Origin: an uncultured Sphingobacteriaceae bacterium
Lineage (GTDB): Bacteria; Bacteroidota; Bacteroidia; Sphingobacteriales; Sphingobacteriaceae
Length of the DNA stretch: 64,000 bases
NCBI GenBank assembly: GCA_946887045.1
Contig: CAMPKC010000019.1
Coordinates: 12,040 to 76,039, forward strand
Direction of reading: 5' to 3'
Shown here: positions 18,073-25,564 of the stretch, in pieces
How positions within the stretch are numbered: the first letter of the stretch is position 1
How the letters are laid out: each line of letters opens with the position of its first letter
Notes under the pieces: generated by a model
Told to the model about the DNA's origin: nothing
The model's input: the letters and a program-made list of their open reading frames with translations, nothing else
Database searches by the model: none
Made by a program: the position numbers and the translations under genes

Positions 18073-19104
18073 ATGACACCGATGGAAATTTTAAAAAATG
18101 CAGAATATATCCCTATAAAAAGCTCTGGTTTGGAGTATTATAAAGTTGCTCCCGGTGTATGGGGAATGAAGATACTCTTTGTTAATGTCTATCTTATTTC
18201 CGCTGGAGAAAACGCAGGAAATAGTTGGGTGTTGGTGGATACCGGTCTTAAAGGCTCAGCAAATAAAATCATACGAATGGCAGAAGATATCTTCGGTGAG
18301 GATACTAAACCTTCGGCCATCATTTTAACACACGGACATTTTGACCATGTAGGTGGAATGGATGAGCTATTGGATGTTTGGGATGCGCCTGTTTATGCCC
18401 ATTACCTCGAACTTCCGTATCTAAAAGGTGTTTCTTCATATCCTCCCCCTGATCCGATGGTGGGCGGTGGTTTGATGAGCCTGATGTCATGGGCCTTTCC
18501 AAAAAGCCCTAAAGATTTGGGAACGAGAGTGCATCGCCTGAACACAAGCGGAGATGTACCGGGACTGCCGGACTGGCAATTTATTCATACACCAGGGCAT
18601 TCTCCCGGACAGGTTTCACTCTTTAGAGAGAGCGATGGTACATTGATCGCTGCGGATGCTTTTGTAACTACGAAACAAGAATCTGCTTTTTCTGTCATAA
18701 CCCAGAAGCATATTCTGGCTGGTCCGCCGAAATATTTTACGATAGACTGGATTGCCGCCAAAGAATCCGTGCAAAAGCTTCTGGATCTTAAACCCCAGGC
18801 GGCAGCTACCGGACATGGTTACCCGATGTATGGGGAAGAATTAACTTCATCATTAGCAAATCTCGTAGCCAACTTTGAAAAGGAAGCTGTGCCCGCTTAT
18901 GGCAGATATGTAAAAGAACCGGCAAGAACCAATAAAAATGGTGTCCAATATATCCCGAAACGTGTGAATAACCCTGAATTACTTGCTACTGTTGCTTTAG
19001 TAGGGGCGCTGGCTGCGTTTGCGATTGTTTGGAAACTAACCCGAAAAAAGGAGGTGAAGGATGACTTTAGCGTTTCTGAATTATTTGCAAAAGGGTTTAG
19101 CTGA
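18073..19104 (+). CDS. Metallo-beta-lactamase-fold hydrolase with C-terminal membrane anchor
   Basis: A 343-residue protein. The MBL domain (about 20-260) has a complete metal site: THGHFDHVGG (HxHxDH), HTPGHSPGQVSL, DAFVTT and a late His in TGHGYPMYG. It ends with a membrane helix (LLATVALVGALAAFAIVWKL, about 302-321) followed by a basic-to-acidic tail RKKEVKDDFSVSELFAKGFS. No N-terminal signal is seen, so the catalytic domain probably faces the cytoplasm as a tail-anchored protein. Glyoxalase II-like and quorum-lactonase-like activities are possible; the substrate is unknown. Confidence 0.85.
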   Translation: MTPMEILKNAEYIPIKSSGLEYYKVAPGVWGMKILFVNVYLISAGENAGNSWVLVDTGLKGSANKIIRMAEDIFGEDTKPSAIILTHGHFDHVGGMDELLDVWDAPVYAHYLELPYLKGVSSYPPPDPMVGGGLMSLMSWAFPKSPKDLGTRVHRLNTSGDVPGLPDWQFIHTPGHSPGQVSLFRESDGTLIAADAFVTTKQESAFSVITQKHILAGPPKYFTIDWIAAKESVQKLLDLKPQAAATGHGYPMYGEELTSSLANLVANFEKEAVPAYGRYVKEPARTNKNGVQYIPKRVNNPELLATVALVGALAAFAIVWKLTRKKEVKDDFSVSELFAKGFS

Positions 19105-19170
19105 AACTATCCCGGGAAGGGAAGAGTCAAACGCAGAGACAAAAAAGATCTAGGCGTTTGAGGAGCATAT

Positions 19171-19221
19171 AAAAAGCGTTAGTTATTTTTGAATGGTTCA
19201 TTCTTCAAAATAACTAACGCT
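19171..19221 (-). terminator. Long hairpin terminator of the baeRF3 operon
   Basis: AGCGTTAGTTATTTT at 19175-19189 pairs perfectly with AAAATAACTAACGCT at 19207-19221 (15 pairs, 17-base loop). Read on the minus strand the stem is followed by TTTT, placing it as terminator of the minus-strand baeRF3 gene, which stops 13 bases upstream. It could also block the converging MBL transcript. Confidence 0.7.
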
Positions 19222-19233
19222 CGTAAAAAAAGC

Positions 19234-20406
19234 TTAGAGAGAATATCGCATGAATGCTGCGACAGGGCTGTCTGCCGGCATCTTTTCTTTTTCTAACACG
19301 TGAACCTCTCCGCCATTCATGATCGTTTTGACGATTGCTTTATTAATCAGACACTCGTCATCATCCTGTTTCTTTTCATGAATAGAGACCTTATTATTGC
19401 TTTCATCAAAATGTCCCCAAATCCGTTGATCTTTTTGAACAAACAGATCGGAAACCTGAGCGAAATAAGCTGCGGGGATAACTTCCTCCGGAATAGAGGT
19501 AGTTAATTCCTTGGCGGAGTTATTGTAATAGTTTTTCAGAGCTTCTTTGCTATATTCTCTAAAATATGGAGCAAGCTTGTCTCTTACCTTCTGATATAAA
19601 CTCTGTCTGTCTTCATGTTCAAAATTACCGGTTAGACTTACTTCGGCAATATGTTTGTAATTCGAAATTTGCTTATAATAAGCTATTTCATAATCAACAG
19701 AGGCCAATACTAAAGGCACGTGCTGATTGTGTAATACTTCGCTCCATAAAGTTTGGTCGACTTCCTTCAGATATTGTAATAGATATTCGTCTTCGTCAGA
19801 AAGGCCTGATCCATGTCCGTGGAAGCTAGCTCCGACCGATGCGGCGGCTCCTGCAGCAGCACCGGCTCTTCTATGTAGTTGCCTGGCTTCCTTCAATTCA
19901 AATGGAACCACATCGTCAATTCCCGTAGGTAATTCATCTATTTGCAGCTTCTTCATTTCAAACTGATCGCCCTCGTAAAATTTACACGCATGTTTGCTTA
20001 AAACAAGCAAATAAAAGCGATGCCGTCTTTCCATTACCGGAAGAATCGGCGTAAGTAGAAATGAACTGTTTACCAGCACTTCTTCTTTAACAGGTAAAGG
20101 TAGCTGGTACATTTTAAAAAAGCCATTAGCCAGGAATACGGCCAGTCCCTGCGATTGTTTATTCCAGAATTCTTCGTTTCTGATCAGCTCTAAAGCTGGG
20201 GCTAGAATAGAATCAACTTTTCTGGTGTCGAATCCTTTTGCAGTCAGCTGGACTCTGGCTTTTTGAACGTTGTTTTTAAAAACAAGCGTGTCATATTTCT
20301 CATTTACTTCCATCCCAGAAGAGTGGGTGGGTATAAAGATGCTTACGCAACCATCGGTATGATAGCTAGCAAGCTCCTTAAATTCATCTTTTGAAATCAC
20401 CTCCAT
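19234..20406 (-). CDS. Bacterial eRF1-like protein, family 3 (baeRF3)
   Basis: A 390-residue protein recognised as a bacterial relative of archaeo-eukaryotic release factor 1: an N-terminal segment SIFIPTHSSGMEVNEKYDTLVFKNNVQKA, a middle region RHRFYLLVLSKHACKFYEGDQFEMKKLQIDELP, then VPLVLASVDYEIAYYKQISNYKHIA and the C-terminal EKMPADSPVAAFMRYSL. No GGQ peptide-release motif is visible, so classical termination is unlikely. These families are proposed to act on stalled or stressed ribosomes, but the function is not established. An Ala-rich stretch (RRAGAAAGAAASVGA) forms a flexible insert. It is three bases downstream of a small gene, in one operon. Confidence 0.78.
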   Translation of the reverse strand: MEVISKDEFKELASYHTDGCVSIFIPTHSSGMEVNEKYDTLVFKNNVQKARVQLTAKGFDTRKVDSILAPALELIRNEEFWNKQSQGLAVFLANGFFKMYQLPLPVKEEVLVNSSFLLTPILPVMERRHRFYLLVLSKHACKFYEGDQFEMKKLQIDELPTGIDDVVPFELKEARQLHRRAGAAAGAAASVGASFHGHGSGLSDEDEYLLQYLKEVDQTLWSEVLHNQHVPLVLASVDYEIAYYKQISNYKHIAEVSLTGNFEHEDRQSLYQKVRDKLAPYFREYSKEALKNYYNNSAKELTTSIPEEVIPAAYFAQVSDLFVQKDQRIWGHFDESNNKVSIHEKKQDDDECLINKAIVKTIMNGGEVHVLEKEKMPADSPVAAFMRYSL

Positions 20407-20409
20407 AGT

Positions 20410-20643
20410 TTAAGCTTTAAGACTGTTATTATTGTTTACATGACCTTTGTTAACATTACGGTTTACGTGCCTTAAACTCACATTTGCAGAAGGTTCATCT
20501 TCTCCATCAGTGTACTTTTCTGCTAATTCATTATCTGTTTCCAAATCATTCACTGCTAAGGCGTTTTTTAAGCCGTGTGTTTCACGTCCGCTGCCAGAAG
20601 GTTTCCCTTTCGGAGGAACATACCCTGTTTTTGTTTTAGCCAT
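20410..20643 (-). CDS. Small polar protein upstream of baeRF3
   Basis: A 77-residue protein without membrane segments or cysteine: basic Gly/Pro/Ser-rich start (MAKTKTGYVPPKGKPSGSGRE), acidic middle (ETDNELAEKYTDGEDEPS), and Asn/His-rich end (HVNRNVNKGHVNNNNSLKA). It is probably disordered. No family is recognised. The three-base gap to baeRF3 indicates one transcript and suggests a shared, possibly stress-related, role. No Shine-Dalgarno sequence is obvious. The reading frame is credible because of its position and the absence of a competing gene. Confidence 0.6.
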   Translation of the reverse strand: MAKTKTGYVPPKGKPSGSGRETHGLKNALAVNDLETDNELAEKYTDGEDEPSANVSLRHVNRNVNKGHVNNNNSLKA

Positions 20644-20700
20644 TTTAATAAATTTAAGTGTAAGATTTTATTTGCCTCTTCGATATACTTAGGTGTATTC

Positions 20701-20859
20701 TTAGACACCGGGCAATGACAGGTCATTTGGTATACCTGTAGCATGATTTTTAAATTTTCGGGTGACTTTATCTTGTATTTGATACAAATCTTCTATTGGA
20801 TGATACCCAATACTGCCAGTAGCGCCTGTAACAAGTGCAGTTTTATTGATTAATCCCAT
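20701..20859 (-). pseudogene. Short SDR-like remnant
   Basis: An ATG-to-TAA frame of 52 residues begins MGLINKTALVTGATGSIGYH, which is exactly the N-terminal cofactor-binding start of an SDR (LVTGATGSIG). It then runs straight into PIEDLYQIQDKVTRKFKNHA and ends GIPNDLSLPGV, with none of the later SDR blocks. The simplest reading is an internal deletion joining the first strand and Gly motif to unrelated or late sequence. It could also be a young small gene. No intact SDR is adjacent. Confidence 0.4.
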
Positions 20860-21073
20860 ACATGTTAAATTTTTAGGTAGAATTTATCTCATATGTGCGA
20901 TTTTCTGGTGAATCTTACTATAAACTAACCTAGAAATTACAAAACGGTTTCTTAAAATGTGATAAAATACATTCCTTAATTACTTTTCATTTTTTTAAAT
21001 TAAAGAGAAAGTAAGTACTTACATTTCAGTAGGTTTTGTTCTAATGAGGTAATAGTAGAAGCTGTATGCGGTT

Positions 21074-21955
21074 TTAATCAGACTTGGGTATGAGCATGTT
21101 AACAGCAAGGGGAAGTACCTCTACTTCGATTTCTTTTGTTTTACCCATAACTTCCCCGTCTATCTGCAATGTAGTTCGCTTCGATGTTACGATAAATGCT
21201 TTTTTGCAGCTAAATACTTCAACAAACTCTGAGGTTTGAAGTCGGCCGATAAACATTTTCCAGGTAATTGATAAGAGATGTATTTTAGGAAAGGGTTTGA
21301 TAATTACAAGCTCGAATTTGCCGTCGTCTACTCGGCCCAGCGGATTAATCACCGCTCCCGTGCCATATTTTGAAGCATTGGCAAATGTCACCGAAACGGC
21401 TTTTCGTTTAATCTGCTGACCATCAATATTGATGTTGAACTTGTAAACATCGATCAAAAATAACTCTTTGTAGAGATGTCTGGCGTAGGTCCACAAACCT
21501 CTTTTAGGGTCTTTGTCGAATCGTTTTACAATGCTTGCATTCAAGCCGACATCCCCTAAATGGATGCAAATATTTCCGTTGATATTTAAAAGATCTATTC
21601 GTTTTTCTATTCCGCTGGTGATCAGTTGTAAAGCGGTATCTATGCGGTTGCCTATTGCCAGCTCCTTAGCCATTCCGTTTGCAGAGCCTAATGGAATGAT
21701 CAATAAGGGAGTTTGTTGACCCTTTAGTATTCTGGCAAGTAAATTGACTGTCCCATCGCCTCCGGCCACCCCTATAATGTCCGGACGGTATTCTGAAATC
21801 TCTTGCTGGATGTTTTTTTCTTCGTTACTGCTTTGTATACGATAAATAAGATATTCAAATCCCTGATTTCTGGATTCTTCAGAGATTGCCAGTTCTAAAC
21901 GGCCACCTTCACGATTTCCTGCACGCGGATTAACAACAAAAAGAACTTTGAGCAT
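21074..21955 (-). CDS. Diacylglycerol kinase-like lipid kinase (YegS/DagK family)
   Basis: A 293-residue soluble lipid kinase transferring phosphate from ATP to a diacylglycerol-like or sphingoid lipid at the membrane surface. Signatures: LFVVNPRAGNREGG, IIGVAGGDGTVNLLARIL (nucleotide-binding GGDGT), LIIPLGSANGMAKEL, and the C-terminal beta domain GTGAVINPLGRVDDGKFELVIIKPFP. Length matches the family (290-310). It lies 24 bases downstream of the merR-like gene on the same strand, so the two are likely co-transcribed. Confidence 0.9.
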   Translation of the reverse strand: MLKVLFVVNPRAGNREGGRLELAISEESRNQGFEYLIYRIQSSNEEKNIQQEISEYRPDIIGVAGGDGTVNLLARILKGQQTPLLIIPLGSANGMAKELAIGNRIDTALQLITSGIEKRIDLLNINGNICIHLGDVGLNASIVKRFDKDPKRGLWTYARHLYKELFLIDVYKFNINIDGQQIKRKAVSVTFANASKYGTGAVINPLGRVDDGKFELVIIKPFPKIHLLSITWKMFIGRLQTSEFVEVFSCKKAFIVTSKRTTLQIDGEVMGKTKEIEVEVLPLAVNMLIPKSD

Positions 21956-21979
21956 ATTCTACATAACAAGCATAAAAAC

Positions 21980-22315
21980 TTAAAGTTGTTCTTTTACCTG
22001 TAAAAGAAATTGCTTCAGTCGTTCAAGGGAATCTATAACTTTTTGATTCTCTTTAATTTCCGATTTATTGTTCTTTAAGTATTCTCTTGCGCCTTGCAAT
22101 GTAAATCCCTTATCCTTAACTAGATGGAAGATTACTTTGAGGTTTTCTACGTCTTCCGGGGTGAAAAGTCTGTTGCCTTTCTTGTTTTTTTTAGGTTGAA
22201 GAATTTCGAACTCCTTCTCATAAAAACGAATCTGAGAAGCATTAACATTAAACATTTCGGTTACTTCACCCATAGTGTAGTAACGTTTATTTATGTCGCG
22301 TTCTTTGTAAGGCAT
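21980..22315 (-). CDS. MerR family transcriptional regulator
   Basis: A 111-residue regulator with an N-terminal winged-helix MerR domain: YYTMGEVTEMFNVNASQIRFYEKEFEILQPKKNKKGNRLFTPEDVENLKVI. A short helix (QKVIDSLERLKQFLLQVKEQL) follows, likely the dimerising coiled coil. There is no C-terminal ligand domain or metal-binding cysteine, so the inducer is unknown. This short form is common in Bacteroidota near housekeeping genes. A perfect -7 box TATCTTTG ends four bases before the ATG, so its mRNA may be leaderless. It is divergent from the Mla operon, 165 bases away. Confidence 0.9.
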   Translation of the reverse strand: MPYKERDINKRYYTMGEVTEMFNVNASQIRFYEKEFEILQPKKNKKGNRLFTPEDVENLKVIFHLVKDKGFTLQGAREYLKNNKSEIKENQKVIDSLERLKQFLLQVKEQL

Positions 22316-22319
22316 GAAA

Positions 22320-22327
22320 CAAAGATA
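22320..22327 (-). promoter_or_regulatory. -7 box of merR
   Basis: TATCTTTG on the minus strand matches TANNTTTG fully and is separated from the merR ATG by only four bases, placing the transcription start at or next to the start codon. No good -33 element was seen. Confidence 0.5.
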
Positions 22328-22480
22328 AAAGGAATTACTATTCTAGGGATAGGAAATAATTATTTGCTTAATAGGTCCGAAAAAAATATGAAGTTATCAT
22401 AACAGATTGTTATTTCTAACTAACATTTAAGTCTTATATTGGTTGATATCTCATGGATTACTCGTTAGCAATACTGATTA

Positions 22481-23293
22481 ATGAAACAAAAAGGTGAAGA
22501 ATCGGCAGTTGCCTCTCCTAAGTTCCAGAAGCCCGGTAAGTTGAGCCGGATGTTTTTAACTCTGTACGATGTTGGTGAATTTGTGGTCAGATTTTTTAAG
22601 GAAGCATTTTTTCCGCCATACGAATTCAAAGAACTTATTAACCAATGCTATAATATTGGCTATCGTTCATTACTGTTGATCTCAACCACAGGTTTGATTA
22701 CCGGGATTGTATTCACGAAACAATCGAGACCCTCACTCGCAGAATTTGGCGCTACTTCATGGCTTCCATCTTTGGTTGCCATTGCCTTACTCAGAACACT
22801 GGCGCCATTGTTGACCGCTCTTATTGCGGCCGGAAAGGTAGGCTCGAGTATGGGAGCCGAATTGGGGTCGATGCGGGTGAGCGAGCAAATAGATGCCATG
22901 GAAGTGTCGGCAACCAATCCGTTTAAGTTTCTGGTGTCAACCAGAGTGCTGGCCTCAACTATAACTATTCCTATCCTCACTTTTTATACAGCAATGGTAG
23001 GAATGTTGGGGGCGCTTTTAAACGTTTCGCTAAGCGAAGGTACAAGTGCCAAAGCTTTTTTTCAGTCTTCTTTAGAATCAATTACGTTTTTAGATATTAC
23101 CGCCTCAACAATTAAGGCTGTGATTTTCGGTTTCACTATTGGGGTCGTCGGGTGTTATCAGGGATATAATTCATCAAAAGGAACAGAAGGAGTTGGTAAA
23201 GCAGCTAATTCCGCGGTTGTAATCGGGATGTTTCTGGTTTTCCTGGAAGAAGTAATTTCGGTCCAGTTTTTTGCTTTATTCAGAGCCGTCTAG
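22481..23293 (+). CDS. mlaE: MlaE-type ABC transporter permease
   Basis: A 270-residue inner-membrane permease of the Mla/MCE lipid transporter, moving phospholipids between inner membrane and periplasmic carriers. Family features: STTGLITGIVFTKQSRPSLAEFGATSWLPSLVAIALLRTLAPLLTALIAAGKVGSSMGAELGSMRVSEQIDAMEVSATNPFKFLVSTRVLAS, then further hydrophobic helices and a conserved GVVGCYQGYNSSKGTEGVGKAANSAVV. It is the first gene of a three- or four-gene operon; the ATPase starts one base after its stop. Confidence 0.93.
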   Translation: MKQKGEESAVASPKFQKPGKLSRMFLTLYDVGEFVVRFFKEAFFPPYEFKELINQCYNIGYRSLLLISTTGLITGIVFTKQSRPSLAEFGATSWLPSLVAIALLRTLAPLLTALIAAGKVGSSMGAELGSMRVSEQIDAMEVSATNPFKFLVSTRVLASTITIPILTFYTAMVGMLGALLNVSLSEGTSAKAFFQSSLESITFLDITASTIKAVIFGFTIGVVGCYQGYNSSKGTEGVGKAANSAVVIGMFLVFLEEVISVQFFALFRAV

Positions 23294-23294
23294 T

Positions 23295-24056
23295 ATGGAA
23301 CAAGAAAAATTGAGCGAACGGGTTATTGAAATTAAAGGTTTAAACAAATCGTTTGGTACGCTCGACGTGTTAAAAGATGTTGATCTTCACCTTCTAAAAG
23401 GGGAGAACCTGGTGGTTTTAGGGAAATCGGGCAGTGGGAAATCAGTATTAATTAAAATAGTTGTCGGTTTGTTGAAGCCGGACAGTGGCGACGTAACGGT
23501 TTTAGGCAAAAAAGTAGATCTGATTACTTACAAAGAATTACTTGCTCTTCGCTTAAAGGTGGGTTTCTCTTTCCAGAATAGTGCACTTTATGATAGCATG
23601 ACTGTTCGCGAAAATTTAGAATTCCCACTTGTCAGAAATCAGCGAAAGCTAAGTAAAGGCGAAATTAACCGGGCCGTAGAAAAGGTTTTGGATGCTGTTG
23701 GTTTGTTACAAACGATTAATCAGATGCCTTCAGAGCTTTCTGGCGGACAGAGAAAGCGGGTAGGCATTGCACGGACACTTATACTGCAGCCTGAAATTAT
23801 GCTGTATGATGAACCAACTGCCGGTCTGGACCCCATTACCAGTCAGGATATAAATAATTTGATAAATGAGGTTCAGGAGAGATTTCATACAAGCTCCATT
23901 GTTATCACCCATGATCTGACTTGCGCCAAAGAAGTTGGGAACAGAATAGCCATGCTACTTGATGGAAGATTTGAACGGCAAGGTACGTTTGAAGAGGTGT
24001 TTAATACTACAGATGATCGGGTTAAACCCTTTTACGATTACAATTTTATAGAATAA
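23295..24056 (+). CDS. mlaF: MlaF-type ABC transporter ATP-binding protein
   Basis: A 253-residue ATPase powering lipid transport by the MlaE permease. Motifs: Walker A GKSGSGKSVLIK, Q-loop FSFQNSALYDSMTVREN, signature LSGGQRKRVGIART, Walker B IMLYDEPTAGLDP and the switch His in VITHDLTCAKEV. ATG at 23295, one base after the permease stop, is preferred over an in-frame upstream codon at 23271 inside mlaE. Six bases separate its stop from the MCE-protein gene. Confidence 0.94.
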   Translation: MEQEKLSERVIEIKGLNKSFGTLDVLKDVDLHLLKGENLVVLGKSGSGKSVLIKIVVGLLKPDSGDVTVLGKKVDLITYKELLALRLKVGFSFQNSALYDSMTVRENLEFPLVRNQRKLSKGEINRAVEKVLDAVGLLQTINQMPSELSGGQRKRVGIARTLILQPEIMLYDEPTAGLDPITSQDINNLINEVQERFHTSSIVITHDLTCAKEVGNRIAMLLDGRFERQGTFEEVFNTTDDRVKPFYDYNFIE

Positions 24057-24061
24057 ATACT

Positions 24062-25036
24062 ATGCAAGTTACAGACAACCGCCGGAAAATAACGGTAGGG
24101 ATATTCATTTTTATAGGACTGGTGATTTTCGTCCTCGGGATTTTTACTCTCGGAAGTCAGAAAAAGGCGTTTATAAAAAGCTTTTCAATAAATGTCGTGT
24201 TTGAAGACATACAGGGATTGAAAGCTGGAGATAATGTATGGTTTTCGGGCGTTAAGATCGGAACTATTAAGAAGATTAAATTTTACGGAACTTCGCAAGT
24301 TCAGGTGTTTATGAATATTGAAGAACAAGCTCAAAAATATATTCACAAAGACGCTTCCGCGAGCATAAGTTCTGATGGCCTGATTGGAAATAAAATCATC
24401 GTTATTGACGGAGGAACCCCAAAATTTCCTTTTATCGAAGACGGAGATCGAATACAAGTGAACACCACTTTGTCTACCGATGAAATTATGAAAACGTTGC
24501 AGGTTAACAATAAGAATTTGGTAGATATCACCACTGATTTTAGGACCTTATCTGCAAACCTGGTCGCTGGTAAAGGTACAGCAGGCGCTTTATTGTCTGA
24601 TGAAGAAATGGCCAGGGATTTTAGAAATATCGTGTCAAATCTTCAAAATACTACAGTGGCGGCCAATAAAATGGCTGCCGAACTGAATGCCTTTAGCCGC
24701 ACGCTGAATACTAAGGAAGGTTTGGCGAATAAAATGCTTACTGATACGGTGATTTTCGCCAGACTGCGAAGTTCTGTTAACGAATTTCAGGAGGCCGCAA
24801 AATCAGCATCGGCATTAACCGAAAATTTAAACAATGCAGCCGGACGCCTAAACCAGACAGACAATGCTGCAGGTTTGTTGTTGAATGATGAACAAACAGC
24901 CGAACAACTGAGGCGGATTATGCAAAATTTAGAAGGAAGCAGTCAGAAACTGGATGAAAATTTAAAAGCTCTTCAAAGTAATTTTCTATTCAGAGGTTAT
25001 TTTAAAAAGAAAGCAAAAGAGGCTGCTGAGCAATAA
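24062..25036 (+). CDS. mlaD: MCE domain lipid-binding protein (MlaD family)
   Basis: A 324-residue substrate-binding component anchored by one N-terminal helix (VGIFIFIGLVIFVLGIFTLGS). The MCE domain follows (SFSINVVFEDIQGLKAGDNVWFSGVKIGTIKKIKF to DGGTPKFPFIEDGDRIQVNT). The rest, about 150 residues, is a long helical region rich in Ala, Asn and Leu with repeated short-helix patterns (LLSDEEMARDF, LLNDEQTAEQL), as in MCE proteins that form tunnels. It is longer than E. coli MlaD (183). No MlaB, MlaC or MlaA homologue is seen next to it. Confidence 0.9.
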   Translation: MQVTDNRRKITVGIFIFIGLVIFVLGIFTLGSQKKAFIKSFSINVVFEDIQGLKAGDNVWFSGVKIGTIKKIKFYGTSQVQVFMNIEEQAQKYIHKDASASISSDGLIGNKIIVIDGGTPKFPFIEDGDRIQVNTTLSTDEIMKTLQVNNKNLVDITTDFRTLSANLVAGKGTAGALLSDEEMARDFRNIVSNLQNTTVAANKMAAELNAFSRTLNTKEGLANKMLTDTVIFARLRSSVNEFQEAAKSASALTENLNNAAGRLNQTDNAAGLLLNDEQTAEQLRRIMQNLEGSSQKLDENLKALQSNFLFRGYFKKKAKEAAEQ

Positions 25037-25108
25037 TAATCAATAAGCTTACTGACAATTGTCATTCATTCAGTTCGTCATTGGAGCTACCTTCATTGGA
25101 AAATCAGC

Positions 25109-25522
25109 ATGGAAAAAAAACTTGTTTTTAAGAATATTAAACTTGGCTTTTTATCATGGCTGCTCCCGTTTGCCTTATCTTTCGTTTTTTACAAACCCAG
25201 CGGCGAACTCACCGTTTCATACGACTTATTCAAGTCGCTGATGATTGTTTTTGGATCGATAACGGGATGCTTTCTGTTGTTTCGCTATTTCAAGTTTGTT
25301 GCGAAAGACTTTATAAAACAAGGCGTTTTGGTAGGTATTTCATGGTTTTTAATAAATATCGTCCTTGATACTTTAATTCTTCTTCCTATGATGGGCGAAA
25401 GCTTCTCCAACTATTTTATTTCTATCGGACTTCGGTATACTGTAATTCCGGCAATAAGTATTACAATGGGATATCTTCTTAACCGACAATCGGGAATGAC
25501 AGAGAGAAATTTAAAGATTTAG
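25109..25522 (+). CDS. Small multi-spanning membrane protein downstream of mlaD
   Basis: A 137-residue protein with about four hydrophobic segments: NIKLGFLSWLLPFALSFVFY, LMIVFGSITGCFLLFRYF, GVLVGISWFLINIVLDTLIL and RYTVIPAISITMGYLL. It resembles an uncharacterised family of small membrane proteins found in bacteria and archaea; no function is known to me. It starts 72 bases after mlaD on the same strand and may be transcribed with the Mla operon, though a functional tie is only suggested by position. Confidence 0.7.
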   Translation: MEKKLVFKNIKLGFLSWLLPFALSFVFYKPSGELTVSYDLFKSLMIVFGSITGCFLLFRYFKFVAKDFIKQGVLVGISWFLINIVLDTLILLPMMGESFSNYFISIGLRYTVIPAISITMGYLLNRQSGMTERNLKI

Positions 25523-25560
25523 CAAGAACAGGCAAAGTTCGAACCTTTGTCTGCTCTTGG
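25521..25560. terminator. Imperfect hairpin between converging genes
   Basis: Between the small membrane-protein stop and the convergent protease stop, AAGAACAGGCAAAG (about 25524-25537) faces CTTTGTCTGCTCTT (about 25545-25558). The pairing is interrupted by one mismatch and a G-U, and no U-run follows on either strand. Confidence 0.35.
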
Positions 25561-25564
25561 ATAC

